From: Lachnospiraceae bacterium | GTDB lineage: Bacteria > Bacillota > Clostridia > Lachnospirales > Lachnospiraceae | Reading direction: 5' to 3' | DNA length: 29,730 nt | NCBI GenBank assembly: GCA_009774245.1 | Contig: VSNM01000068.1 | Span: forward strand, 1-29,730 | In this document: positions 16,457 to 24,920 of the stretch, piece after piece | Position numbering within the stretch: the stretch's first letter is position 1 | Layout: each line of letters starts with the position of its first letter | The notes under the pieces: generated by a model | Told to the model about the DNA's origin: nothing | The model's input: only the letters and a program-made list of their open reading frames with translations | Database searches by the model: none | Program-made: the position numbers and the translations under genes

Positions 16457-17476
16457 CTACTCATCCCTCAAAATAACCTTTTCCTTTATCTTCTGATTAA
16501 TCCTCTGTTCCTTAAAGGTCACGCACTGCAGAATCGAATTTTTGATCTCGATCGCCTTGGAGCTGCCATGCGTCTTTACCACCAGCCCGTTCAGGCCAAG
16601 CAGCGGCGCCCCGCCGTACTCCTCCAGGCTAAACCCCTTCAACGTCTGTTTGAGTGCGGGCTTTACCAGGAGCGCCCCGATCTTGCTTCGAAGCGATGTC
16701 ATCATCCCCGCCTTCACCTTCCTGATCAGCGTCGCGCCGACGCCCTCATACAGCTTCAGGATGATATTCCCCGCAAACGCCTCACACACAATCACATCCG
16801 CATAGCCTGTCGGAATATCCCTCGCCTCAATGCTCCCTATAAAGTTGATCTCCGGACAGTTCTTGAGCATAGGAAACGTCTCCTTCACAAGCGCATTCCC
16901 TTTCTCCTCCTCCGCCCCGATATTGACAATCGCAACCTTTGGATTGGAGATTCCCATGACGCTCTCCATGTACACAGAACCCATCTTGGCAAACTGAACC
17001 AGATGCGATGGACGCGCATCCACATTGGCTCCGCAGTCGATCAGGAGGGCACAGCCTGTCTCCGTCGGAATCAGCGGCGCGAGAGGCGGACGCTCGATTC
17101 CTTTGATTCTGCCTACAATCAACTGTCCGCCGACAAGAACCGCACCGGAGCTTCCCGCTGAGACAAAGGCATCGCACTCCCCGTTTTTCACCAGATTCAG
17201 CGCGACCACAATCGACGAGTCCTTCTTTTTCCTGATCGCCATCACCGGCGGCTCCGCTGTCTCGATCACCTCCGTGGCATTTACGACCTCGACCTGCTCT
17301 TTATTGAAAGTATACCGCGCAAGCTCCTGTCGAATTGCTTCCTCCCGGCCTGTCAGATACACTTTAATATTGCTGTTCTCATTGACAGCCTCCACTACCC
17401 CCTTCACGATCTCCAACGGGGCGTTATCTCCGCCCATGGCGTCCACCGCTACTCTGGTCATTTTATCCATTGCCAT
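16457..17476 (-). CDS. plsX: Phosphate acyltransferase PlsX
   Basis: 339 aa. PlsX converts acyl-ACP to acyl-phosphate, the acyl donor for phosphatidic acid synthesis by PlsY. The diagnostic VAVDAMGGDNAP lies at the N-terminus, with GSSGAVLVGG, LIDCGANVDARP and VCEAFAGNIILK further on. Start alternatives at residues 1, 3 and 6 exist: GGAGG is three bases from the first ATG and nine from the second (17470), so the second may be used. It is preceded by its own promoter (17504-17532) and is followed by acpP, whose product is the released carrier. Confidence 0.96.
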   Translation of the reverse strand: MAMDKMTRVAVDAMGGDNAPLEIVKGVVEAVNENSNIKVYLTGREEAIRQELARYTFNKEQVEVVNATEVIETAEPPVMAIRKKKDSSIVVALNLVKNGECDAFVSAGSSGAVLVGGQLIVGRIKGIERPPLAPLIPTETGCALLIDCGANVDARPSHLVQFAKMGSVYMESVMGISNPKVAIVNIGAEEEKGNALVKETFPMLKNCPEINFIGSIEARDIPTGYADVIVCEAFAGNIILKLYEGVGATLIRKVKAGMMTSLRSKIGALLVKPALKQTLKGFSLEEYGGAPLLGLNGLVVKTHGSSKAIEIKNSILQCVTFKEQRINQKIKEKVILRDE

Positions 17477-17503
17477 ATTCCTCCATCGCTCTGTACTTAT
17501 ATA

Positions 17504-17532
17504 AATATACTAAACATACCACTAAAAATCAA
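17504..17532 (-). promoter_or_regulatory. Promoter upstream of plsX
   Basis: Minus-strand TTGATT (17527-17532), a 17-base spacer and TATATT (17504-17509). It lies between the rpmF terminator and plsX, so plsX-acpP-rnc-smc-ftsY can be transcribed independently of yceD-rpmF. Confidence 0.6.
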
Positions 17533-17540
17533 GGGAAATC

Positions 17541-17586
17541 AAATAAAAAGGTGTAAAGCTTTATCTGTTTCATAAAACCTTACACC
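17541..17586 (-). terminator. Intrinsic terminator of yceD-rpmF
   Basis: A 15-base-pair stem (17572-17586 with 17550-17564, including two G-U pairs) with a 7-base loop, followed on the minus strand by TTTTTATTT (17541-17549). It is a strong rho-independent terminator 27 bases after the rpmF stop. Confidence 0.85.
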
Positions 17587-17612
17587 CCTTATTCCTCTTT
17601 CGATCTGCTGCA

Positions 17613-17792
17613 TTAATCCGCTGCAATGATCTCTTTCTTGTTGTATGAGCCACAAGCCTTGCATACTCTGTGAGGCATCATCAAAGCGCCGCACCTGCTG
17701 CACTTTACCAATGTAGGCGCGCTCATCTTCCAGTTTGCTCTTCTCTTATCTCTTCTGCCTTTTGAAGATTTATTTTTTGGACATATAGACAT
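17613..17792 (-). CDS. rpmF: 50S ribosomal protein L32
   Basis: 59 aa. The N-terminus MSICPKNKSSKGRRDKRRAN and two Cys pairs (C31/C34 in VKCSRCGA and C44/C47 in HRVCKACG) form the zinc-ribbon L32 type. Length is normal. The start is supported by GGAGG seven bases upstream, which overlaps the yceD stop codon region, so the two genes are coupled. The pairing of yceD and rpmF is near universal. Confidence 0.97.
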   Translation of the reverse strand: MSICPKNKSSKGRRDKRRANWKMSAPTLVKCSRCGALMMPHRVCKACGSYNKKEIIAAD

Positions 17793-17794
17793 CG

Positions 17795-18322
17795 TTACAC
17801 CTCCTTATTCGCATTAAACAAATCTTTTATTGCCGCCATTCTGGGATCTGGCACGAAATCATCACAACCGCAGTCGCCATCATTCCGATTTCTACCACAG
17901 ATCATGCAGATTCCCTTACAGTCCTCTCTGCACAAAATCTTTACCGGCCAGTTCAGCAATAATTCATCATTGATTAGTTCATCCACATTTAAGTGATATC
18001 CCTCCATAAGCGCCGCGGAATCCTCGTATTCCTCACCGTCACCAGCATAATCCGGCGACACAACAACGCTGTCAAAGGATAAATCAAATGTATAATCAAC
18101 ATCTCGCAAGCATCTGTCGCAGGCAAGCGCAAATACAAACCGCGCCTTCCCCTGAACCAGTACTTTTGATTGTCCTATATTAGAAAGCTTCAGCGCAACA
18201 GGACTCTTTTCCCTGATCAGAAAAGTCCCGAGCTGGCTGGTAAATGTATCCGCCTCATACGGTACGTCCAACTCCTGCACCTGTCCTTCATTTGTAAATA
18301 CATCTGTCAAATTCACTAACAT
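17795..18322 (-). CDS. yceD: YceD/DUF177 family protein
   Basis: 175 aa. It has the family's central LACDRCLRDVDYTFDLSF motif and an acidic middle, then the C-terminal Cys-rich CREDCKGICMICGRNRN segment with further Cys in GDCGCDDF, a likely metal site. DUF177 proteins are almost always encoded before rpmF and are linked to 23S rRNA accumulation and ribosome assembly in bacteria and plants. AGGAG lies six bases before the ATG, and a full-consensus promoter lies upstream. Identity is firm; molecular function is only partly known. Confidence 0.93.
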   Translation of the reverse strand: MLVNLTDVFTNEGQVQELDVPYEADTFTSQLGTFLIREKSPVALKLSNIGQSKVLVQGKARFVFALACDRCLRDVDYTFDLSFDSVVVSPDYAGDGEEYEDSAALMEGYHLNVDELINDELLLNWPVKILCREDCKGICMICGRNRNDGDCGCDDFVPDPRMAAIKDLFNANKEV

Positions 18323-18349
18323 CGTAGACTCCTATCCACACATTTAATC

Positions 18350-18378
18350 ATTATACATAACTGCTCGTCTTTTGTCAA
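18350..18378 (-). promoter_or_regulatory. Consensus promoter of yceD-rpmF
   Basis: TTGACA (18373-18378), a 17-base spacer and TATAAT (18350-18355), a perfect match to the housekeeping sigma consensus, placed 27 bases upstream of the yceD start. Confidence 0.85.
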
Positions 18379-18403
18379 CTAAATTTTCAAACTGTTTTTT
18401 ATC

Positions 18404-18433
18404 TTTACGCCGGTTCACAGGATATGCTACAAT
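18404..18433 (+). promoter_or_regulatory. Probable promoter of tmcAL
   Basis: TTTACG (18404-18409), an 18-base spacer and TACAAT (18428-18433), 31 bases before the ATG. It is divergent from the yceD promoter. Confidence 0.5.
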
Positions 18434-18464
18434 AATACGAGTACAGTTTGCACAAGGAGGAATC

Positions 18465-19919
18465 ATGAACGTTACAGCAGTCATCGCCGAGTACAATCCC
18501 TTTCACAATGGGCATCTATATCAACTGGACACAATCCGTCAGACGCATGACGCCGATCTGATCATCGTCGTCATGAGCGGTGACTTCACACAGCGCGGCA
18601 TTCCCGCCATTGTGGACAAATACGAGCGCTGTCAGATGGCGCTTGAAAACGGCGCCGATCTGGTCTTTGAGCTTCCTGTGTACTTTGCGCTCGGCAGCGC
18701 GGAATATTTCGCACAGGGCGCTGTGTCGCTGATCGACAAGCTTGGCGTTGTCGATTTTCTGCACTTTGGAAGCGAGTCTGGTGACATTGATCTGATGTAC
18801 CAATTCACCAATAGGATGCTCGCCAACGAGTCTGACGCGTACAAGGCGGCGCTAAACAGATACCTGAAACGCGGGTACTCTTTCCCCGCCGCCAGGGATC
18901 GTGCGCTGTCAGAGCTTCTGCCTGCTGACAGATTTCCTACGGACGCCCCTGTGCCCAAAAAGACCATGCAGCTTGTCAGCGCTCCCAACAATATTCTCGG
19001 GTTAGAATATATCAAAGCCCTCATTCAGAGAAACAGCCCGATAAAGCCTGTCACCATCAAGAGAAAAGGCGGGGGATACACCTCTGATTCCCTCGATACA
19101 GACAATTTCGCGTCGGCAAATGCCATACGCAATGCCCTCCTTCATCCTTCTGAATACGTTGCTGACAGCCGTTTCGCCCAGGATATAGGTCTGACGCAAA
19201 ACATTTTTCCTACAGTACCTCCATGTGCTCTGAAACATATGCCAGAATCCGTGTGTACCATACTGCACCAGAAAACGTTTTTGTGCGCAGATGATTTTTC
19301 AGAACTGCTTCTATATAAAATGCTTCAAGATAAGATGCTTCAAGATAAAATGTTTCAGGACAAAATACCTCAAGATAAGAATTTTCAAGGCAAAATACCC
19401 CATAATGAAATATCAATGGACAAGCTGCCTAAAGACGCATTTGCCAAATACTATGATATCGGAACACAGCTCTCCCACACGCTGTACAACTATCTGCCCG
19501 AATACACGACATTTGAGGATTTCGCGCTGTCGTGCAAGACCAAAAACCTGACCTACACGCGCATATGCCGCGGGCTTATGCATATTCTCCTGGATATGAC
19601 ACAGGAAAACGCGGACGCGTTAAAGCAGGACGATTACGCACAGTACGCAAGACTCCTGGGCTTTACAGAACGCGGAAGGCAGCTTCTGAAAACGATAAAG
19701 GCCAATGCATCAATCCCAATCATAACAAAGCTGCCTGATGTATTGAGGCAGCTTTGCGGCACAGCACTGATGTCCCTGCGGTCGGATATCTATGCTGCGG
19801 ACATCTATGATGGTGTCAGTCAGCAGAAACAAATCCGCCTGTCCGGCATCCGATCAGGGCAGACAGGCAGCCTTTCCCGCCACAACGAACTGACCAGACA
19901 GATTGTCAAACACGTCTGA
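18465..19919 (+). CDS. tmcAL: tRNA(Met) cytidine acetate ligase TmcAL
   Basis: 484 aa. TmcAL (YlbM) uses acetate and ATP to make N4-acetylcytidine at the wobble position of elongator tRNA-Met. The nucleotidyltransferase-like N-terminus reads VTAVIAEYNPFHNGHLYQL (HxGH) followed by VMSGDFTQRG. The ATG at 18465 has AAGGAGG five bases upstream; an earlier in-frame ATG (18372) lacks a site and would overlap the promoters. The protein is longer than the usual 390-420 residues. Part of the excess is a Lys/Gln/Asp pentapeptide repeat at about 285-324. It is the only core gene on the plus strand here and converges with the UPF0210 gene with six bases between stops. Confidence 0.92.
   Translation: MNVTAVIAEYNPFHNGHLYQLDTIRQTHDADLIIVVMSGDFTQRGIPAIVDKYERCQMALENGADLVFELPVYFALGSAEYFAQGAVSLIDKLGVVDFLHFGSESGDIDLMYQFTNRMLANESDAYKAALNRYLKRGYSFPAARDRALSELLPADRFPTDAPVPKKTMQLVSAPNNILGLEYIKALIQRNSPIKPVTIKRKGGGYTSDSLDTDNFASANAIRNALLHPSEYVADSRFAQDIGLTQNIFPTVPPCALKHMPESVCTILHQKTFLCADDFSELLLYKMLQDKMLQDKMFQDKIPQDKNFQGKIPHNEISMDKLPKDAFAKYYDIGTQLSHTLYNYLPEYTTFEDFALSCKTKNLTYTRICRGLMHILLDMTQENADALKQDDYAQYARLLGFTERGRQLLKTIKANASIPIITKLPDVLRQLCGTALMSLRSDIYAADIYDGVSQQKQIRLSGIRSGQTGSLSRHNELTRQIVKHV
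19317..19436 (+). repeat. In-frame 15-base tandem repeat within tmcAL
   Basis: Eight consecutive 15-base units encode KMLQD, KMLQD, KMFQD, KIPQD, KNFQG, KIPHN, EISMD and KLPKD. The first two are nearly identical in DNA and later units are progressively diverged, as expected for slippage expansion from the 5' side. Confidence 0.88.
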
Positions 19920-19925
19920 CGAGTA

Positions 19926-21290
19926 TCAGTTCTTAAAGCTGTGAATCGGCGCCGGTATCCGGCCGCCACGGTTGACAAACGCATCGCAGGAATACTTATT
20001 GACAGGCATGATCGGCGCATATCCGAGCAGACCGCCAAACTCCGCGCTGTCCCCCACCGTCTTTCCGATAACCGGTATGATGCGGACAGCCGTCGTCTTC
20101 TGATTGACCATACCGATCGCGAGCTCGTCGGCTATGATGCCTGCGATCGTTGTCGCTTTCGTATCCCCCGGAATCGCGATCATATCCAGACCGACAGAGC
20201 ACACACATGTCATGGCTTCTAATTTTTCCAGTGTGAGCGCACCTGCGTTGACGGCATCGATCATTCCCTGATCCTCACTGACCGGAATAAACGCGCCACT
20301 CAGGCCGCCCACATAGGAGGACGCCATCACACCGCCTTTCTTCACCTGGTCATTTAAGAGAGCCAGCGCCGCTGTCGTCCCCGGCGCGCCCGCGTACTCC
20401 AGTCCGATCTCGCACAAAATATCCGCCACACTGTCGCCGATCGCGGGCGTGGGCGCCAGTGAGAGATCGACAATGCCAAAAGGAATCCCGAGACGCTTCG
20501 ACGCCTCCTGTGCCACCAGCTGTCCCACCCGCGTCACCTTGAAAGCCGTCTTTTTGATCGTCTCACAGAGCACTTCGAAATTTTCCCCGCGCACGCTCTC
20601 CAATGCATTCTTGACAACGCCTGGCCCACTGACGCCCACATTGATAATGGCGTCCGCCTCCGTCACTCCATGAAACGCGCCGGCCATAAACGGATTATCG
20701 TCCGGCGCATTGCAGAACACAACCAATTTCGAGCAGCCGATTGAATCCTTATCCTTTGTCAGCTCCGCCGTCTCCTTGATGATATCTCCCATCAACCGCA
20801 CTGCGTCCATGTCGATACCTGTCTTGGTAGAACCGAGATTGACAGAGCTGCACAGGAGCTCCGTCTGCGCCAATGCCTGCGGAATCGAGCGCAGCAGGAG
20901 CTCGTCCGCTTCCGTCATGCCTTTTGACACCAGCGCAGAATACCCTCCAAGGAAATTGACACCGACATCTTTTCTCGCCCTGTCAAGCGTTCTTGCGATC
21001 GTCACAAAATCCTCGGAGGTCTTACAGGCAGAACCGCCGATCAGGGCGATCGGCGTGACAGAGATTCTCTTGTTTACGATGGGAATGCCAAACTCCTTTT
21101 CGATCGTCTCACCAGTCGGCACCAGATCTTTCGCAACTGTAGTAATCTTGTTGTAAATTTTCTCATTCAGACGTTCCAGATCGGAGTCGATGCAGTCAAG
21201 CAGGCTGATGCCGAGCGTGATCGTCCTGACATCGAGATTCTCCTTCTCGATCATCTTATTCGTCTCTAATACTTCATTTATGTTGATCAT
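19926..21290 (-). CDS. UPF0210 / PFL-family protein (DUF711)
   Basis: 454 aa, the usual length. The start MININEVLETNKMI at 21290 matches family N-termini; GGAGG lies 12 bases upstream, somewhat far. Conserved stretches include VRTITLGISLLDC, RISVTPIALIGG, NFLGGYSALVSKG, SSVNLGSTKTGIDMDA and CNAPDDNPFMAGAFHG. The frame is open 39 codons further, but that part overlaps the ACT gene and is unlikely. The family has a pyruvate-formate-lyase-like alpha/beta fold but no established reaction. It is last in the operon, directly after its constant partner, the ACT-domain gene. Confidence 0.9.
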   Translation of the reverse strand: MININEVLETNKMIEKENLDVRTITLGISLLDCIDSDLERLNEKIYNKITTVAKDLVPTGETIEKEFGIPIVNKRISVTPIALIGGSACKTSEDFVTIARTLDRARKDVGVNFLGGYSALVSKGMTEADELLLRSIPQALAQTELLCSSVNLGSTKTGIDMDAVRLMGDIIKETAELTKDKDSIGCSKLVVFCNAPDDNPFMAGAFHGVTEADAIINVGVSGPGVVKNALESVRGENFEVLCETIKKTAFKVTRVGQLVAQEASKRLGIPFGIVDLSLAPTPAIGDSVADILCEIGLEYAGAPGTTAALALLNDQVKKGGVMASSYVGGLSGAFIPVSEDQGMIDAVNAGALTLEKLEAMTCVCSVGLDMIAIPGDTKATTIAGIIADELAIGMVNQKTTAVRIIPVIGKTVGDSAEFGGLLGYAPIMPVNKYSCDAFVNRGGRIPAPIHSFKN

Positions 21291-21321
21291 CTTATCAAAT
21301 GCCCTCCTTATAATATATGGC

Positions 21322-21594
21322 TCAAAGCCTGTGCATGCTGTTAAAGATCTCTTCTCTCTGGCATTTGATAATGACGCCGATCTCCTCGCCGAGTCTGTCC
21401 AGGTCATCGGATACTTCGCTGACAGATTTGACGGATTTGCTCATGTCCGCGATCATCATCATATTGAAATAATCATCCACGATCGTCTGGGAAATATCAA
21501 GGATATTCACCTTGTTCTCAGCCAGATATGTACATACCTTTGCGATAATCCCGACGGTATCTTTTCCTACTACTGTAATAATTGTCTTTTTCAT
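21322..21594 (-). CDS. ACT domain protein (UPF0237)
   Basis: 90 aa, a single ACT domain: ITVVGKDTVGIIAKVCTYLAE at 6-26 with the ligand-binding GKDxxGI turn, then NILDISQTIVDDYFNMMMIAD. UPF0237 proteins almost always lie beside UPF0210, as here with 31 bases between them, so they probably act together, with the ACT domain sensing an amino acid or related ligand. It starts 24 bases after the metallo-hydrolase gene. Confidence 0.92.
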   Translation of the reverse strand: MKKTIITVVGKDTVGIIAKVCTYLAENKVNILDISQTIVDDYFNMMMIADMSKSVKSVSEVSDDLDRLGEEIGVIIKCQREEIFNSMHRL

Positions 21595-21618
21595 AATTCA
21601 CAACTCCTATCTCTATTA

Positions 21619-22416
21619 TTATATCTCCACCAACCGCGACATCTCGCTCCGGCTTGCCACATAGATCGGAAAATCATCCGGCTTGTACGGATTGTCCGCC
21701 ATGGAGATCTCCAGACGGACTGTCTCATAGGCAAGCTCCGCAAGATTGTTTTCCTTGCTCAGATGTCCGAGAAATACCGTCTTTAGATTGTCATGCAGCA
21801 GTCTGCTCAACAGCTTTCCAGAGAGTTCGTTGGACAAATGGCCTTTGTTTCCCAGAATTCGTTGTTTCAGTGCATACGGATATGGCCCCACCTGCAGCAT
21901 GTTGATGTCATGGTTCGCCTCGAGCAGCAGGGCGTCCATTCCCCTGAGACTCTCGACAGTATATTCATTGTAGGTTCCAAGGTCGGTCGCCACCGCCATG
22001 CGTTTATTTCCATACTGGAATCGGTAGGCAACCGGCTGTGCCGCATCGTGGGAGATCTTCATCGGATTGACCGTAATATCCTTCAAGATAAATTTCTCAT
22101 CTTCCCTGACCACACGAAAAAGTGAGTCATCTATCACCCCAAGACTACTCACTTTCTGAATGGCTGCTATTGTTCCCTGTGTGGCGTAGATCGGTATCCC
22201 GAATTTCCGGCAGATCACACCCAGGCCATTGATATGGTCTGAGTGTTCATGCGTGATCAGTATCCCGTCTATGTCTTTTCCTGTAAGTCCAAGCTGCCCC
22301 AGTCCTTCCACAGTCCGCTTGCAGCTGATCCCTACATCTACCAGCAAATGCGTGGCATCCGTGCCGATATAAATACAATTGCCGCTGCTTCCACTGGCTA
22401 TACTACACATTCTCAT
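21619..22416 (-). CDS. MBL-fold metallo-hydrolase, YycJ/WalJ-like
   Basis: 265 aa metallo-beta-lactamase-fold protein. The N-terminus MRMCSIASGSSGNCIYIGTD and the metal motif THEHSDHINGL (HxHxDH) identify the YycJ/WalJ group, implicated as a DNA nuclease in cell-wall and replication-linked processes in Bacillus. Other ligands are in ISHDAAQPVAYRF, ATDLG and a distal LGHLS. The ATG at 22416 has AGAGG eight bases upstream; a TTG twelve codons earlier (22452) overlaps the preceding gene and is unlikely. No walK/walR genes are nearby; it belongs to the polA-coaE operon instead. Confidence 0.87.
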   Translation of the reverse strand: MRMCSIASGSSGNCIYIGTDATHLLVDVGISCKRTVEGLGQLGLTGKDIDGILITHEHSDHINGLGVICRKFGIPIYATQGTIAAIQKVSSLGVIDDSLFRVVREDEKFILKDITVNPMKISHDAAQPVAYRFQYGNKRMAVATDLGTYNEYTVESLRGMDALLLEANHDINMLQVGPYPYALKQRILGNKGHLSNELSGKLLSRLLHDNLKTVFLGHLSKENNLAELAYETVRLEISMADNPYKPDDFPIYVASRSEMSRLVEI

Positions 22417-22442
22417 CTGATTTTCCTCTATTTCCCAATGAT

Positions 22443-24917
22443 TTATTTCCAATATACCTCGATCTTATCCCCGTTGTAAAGCTCCTGCGTATACTGCGCG
22501 TCTTTGCCGTTCACGAGGGTGGCAATGCCGGAACCCTGCATCCTGCTGGTGTCAAAGTCAATATAGTCAAAAATGTCGACAAACATATAGCTCTGTTTGC
22601 CGCGCATGACAACAGGCTTCTGATTCACTATGACGATGATCTTCTTGCCCGAATCCACCGGTGGCTCTTCCTTTTCTTTTGTCTCTGGAATTTTCTTGTC
22701 GTCGCGCTGCTCTGTCTTCTCTGCCGCCTTTATTTCCGGCTCCTTCGCAGGCTCTTCCTTCGTATCCTCAATCACGCTTTCTGATTCTGTCTGATCTTCC
22801 TTGACGGTTTCTTTTGCCGGTTCCGGTTCTGCCTGCTCCTCGTCATCGGCTTTATCTTCCGGCTCGGGCGCTGTCTCCTCTTTGTTTTCCGGCTCAGTCT
22901 TCACAGCCTCATCGTTTTCCGGCTCTGCTTTGGTCTCCTCTGTCTTGTCCTCCGGCTCTGCCTGCTCAGTTTTGACCGCATCCGCCCCGTTTTCCGGCTC
23001 GTCCTTTGCGGCTTCATCTGTCTCAGGCTTTTCCTCGGCCGCCGTCGGCTCCTCAGCAGCTTTTACTTCCTCAGCCTTTGATTTTTCCTGCCTTCTTGCC
23101 TCCCTGCGCTTATTGCTGTGCAGCTCGATGTTTGATTCTTTGTAGATTTCCTTTAACTCATACTCTTTTCTGTTCTTGAACTCCAATTGATCAGAGGCCT
23201 TGACCTCCATTGTCTCATCCGCTCTCTCCCCATTGATAAACAAAATCATATCATCCGGGGAAAGTCCCATATATTCAAAAAATTCATCGTATGTATAGAC
23301 AGAAGCGACTGCGATCTCGTCACCATTCTGAATCAGATACTCCTCTGTCACAGCAGTTCCATTCACTTTGACCGGTTTTGGAAGCGGCAGCTCATCCCCC
23401 TTCAGATACACAACAATCTTGCCATTGTAATCGATCAGGTCTGCGATCTTCTCCTGTGCCGGCATCCCCAGCGTCGACTCCTCGAGTACGATGACATCAT
23501 TTGCCTTGATATTGTGGCTGAGGCTTACCTCCTCACCATTCACATACACATGCGCACTCTCGCCATACTCACCCTTGGTCACACGATTTTTCCCATTGAC
23601 GGTATAGTGCAGCTCCTCACCGCGCCGCGGGAAAAGCCCCTCGCGGGTAAAGTCAGCCTGCATCGCCGCGTCTGTCACTGTCAGTTTGTTGTTGTCATAC
23701 AGCTTTATTCTGTTTCCGTTAAAGGTAATATAGATAAAATTATTGTACTGTTCATAGTAGGTGAGACAAATACCGATCGGCGTGATGATTGTGGAATCCT
23801 TCAGCGCTCCATCCGGAAAATCTACATCCTTCATGATCTCCTCACCGCGGAGCGCCACACGCTTCGGATCGAGCTCCAGCTCTGCGGCAACCAGCTCGTC
23901 AAACCCCTTGATCTTACCGCCACCGCCGACGATAAACACCGCGCTCGGCGACTTTCCGCCGTTTAACTCCTTGATCGCATCGGCTGCAAGCTTTGACATC
24001 CGCTCAATCTCAGGCTGACAAATCGCGATCACTTCCTTGGCTGTGATCATCTGCTCTGCGCCCATGATATCCTCATAGATAATCTCCTCCTGCACTGCCG
24101 CCGCTGTCTTGATCATCTCCGCCGTCGTAAAATCAATCAGACAGGTCTTTGCCAGCAGCTCCGTCAGGGTGTCACCCGCACAGGGAATCATCCCAAACGC
24201 CGTGACGCTTCCGTCATCGGTGATCGAGATATCCGATGTGCCGGCTCCGACATCGATCATCGCGATATTCAACAGTCTAAACTTTTCCGGAATAGCAACC
24301 CTGATCGCCGCGATCGGCTCCAGAGTGAGGTTTGCAACCCTCAAGCCGGCAAGTTCCACCGCACTGTACAACCCATCCACGACATCGTCTGGCAGAAACG
24401 TCGCGATAATATCAGCGCCGATCGCTTTTGCCTTATGATGCTCCGGCTGCCCCATCCACATTCCATTTAGGAAATACCGTACTACGGAATATCCCACACA
24501 ATAGAAGTGCATATTCGTATCGTTTTTTTCCTGAAAATCTTCAAAGGCCTGCTCGATTCCCAGCGAGATCAGACTGCTCATATCCTCCTTGGTGACATTG
24601 CGCTCCCTGTCCAGATCCATATCCACATGAACGTTCATCGTCTTGAGCACGCGCCCCGCCGCAGCGATACACACTTCCTCCAGATCAATTCCTGTCTTGT
24701 CCTGCAGGGATTGTCTGATATCCGCTATGGCCGCCGCCACCCTGTTGATGTCATGAATCTGTCCGTCAAGCATGGCGCGCGTCTGGTGCTGGCGAATCTC
24801 CTGCGCCGTCACGACAAACCGTTCTCCCTTCCTGTATCCAACAGTACCCACCATACTCCTCGTACCGATATCAAGCCCAAATACAAGCTCCTCGCCATTC
24901 ACTTTCGTCTCGTTCAT
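22443..24917 (-). CDS. FtsA-like actin-fold ATPase with acidic linker
   Basis: 824 aa, about twice normal FtsA length. Residues 1-370 are an actin-like ATPase of the FtsA/PilM group: FGLDIGTRSMVGTVG (13-27), MIDVGAGTSDISI near 220-232 and VGGGGKIKGFDELVA near 330. Residues 390-600 hold several short beta-rich modules with VYVNGEEVSL and VYLKGDEL patterns. Residues 607-755 are low complexity, rich in Glu, Pro, Lys and Ala with repeated EPEN/KTE units. The last 65 residues form a small domain ending in GDKIEVYWK. Clostridia commonly carry such a second FtsA-like protein beside coaE/polA; its function is not established and division is only one possibility. coaE ends three bases upstream. Confidence 0.82.
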   Translation of the reverse strand: MNETKVNGEELVFGLDIGTRSMVGTVGYRKGERFVVTAQEIRQHQTRAMLDGQIHDINRVAAAIADIRQSLQDKTGIDLEEVCIAAAGRVLKTMNVHVDMDLDRERNVTKEDMSSLISLGIEQAFEDFQEKNDTNMHFYCVGYSVVRYFLNGMWMGQPEHHKAKAIGADIIATFLPDDVVDGLYSAVELAGLRVANLTLEPIAAIRVAIPEKFRLLNIAMIDVGAGTSDISITDDGSVTAFGMIPCAGDTLTELLAKTCLIDFTTAEMIKTAAAVQEEIIYEDIMGAEQMITAKEVIAICQPEIERMSKLAADAIKELNGGKSPSAVFIVGGGGKIKGFDELVAAELELDPKRVALRGEEIMKDVDFPDGALKDSTIITPIGICLTYYEQYNNFIYITFNGNRIKLYDNNKLTVTDAAMQADFTREGLFPRRGEELHYTVNGKNRVTKGEYGESAHVYVNGEEVSLSHNIKANDVIVLEESTLGMPAQEKIADLIDYNGKIVVYLKGDELPLPKPVKVNGTAVTEEYLIQNGDEIAVASVYTYDEFFEYMGLSPDDMILFINGERADETMEVKASDQLEFKNRKEYELKEIYKESNIELHSNKRREARRQEKSKAEEVKAAEEPTAAEEKPETDEAAKDEPENGADAVKTEQAEPEDKTEETKAEPENDEAVKTEPENKEETAPEPEDKADDEEQAEPEPAKETVKEDQTESESVIEDTKEEPAKEPEIKAAEKTEQRDDKKIPETKEKEEPPVDSGKKIIVIVNQKPVVMRGKQSYMFVDIFDYIDFDTSRMQGSGIATLVNGKDAQYTQELYNGDKIEVYWK

Positions 24918-24920
24918 CCT

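Noticed and set aside
21291..21407. N-terminal extension of the UPF0210 protein
   Set aside because: It overlaps the coding region of the ACT protein and does not resemble the family N-terminus, which begins at 21290.
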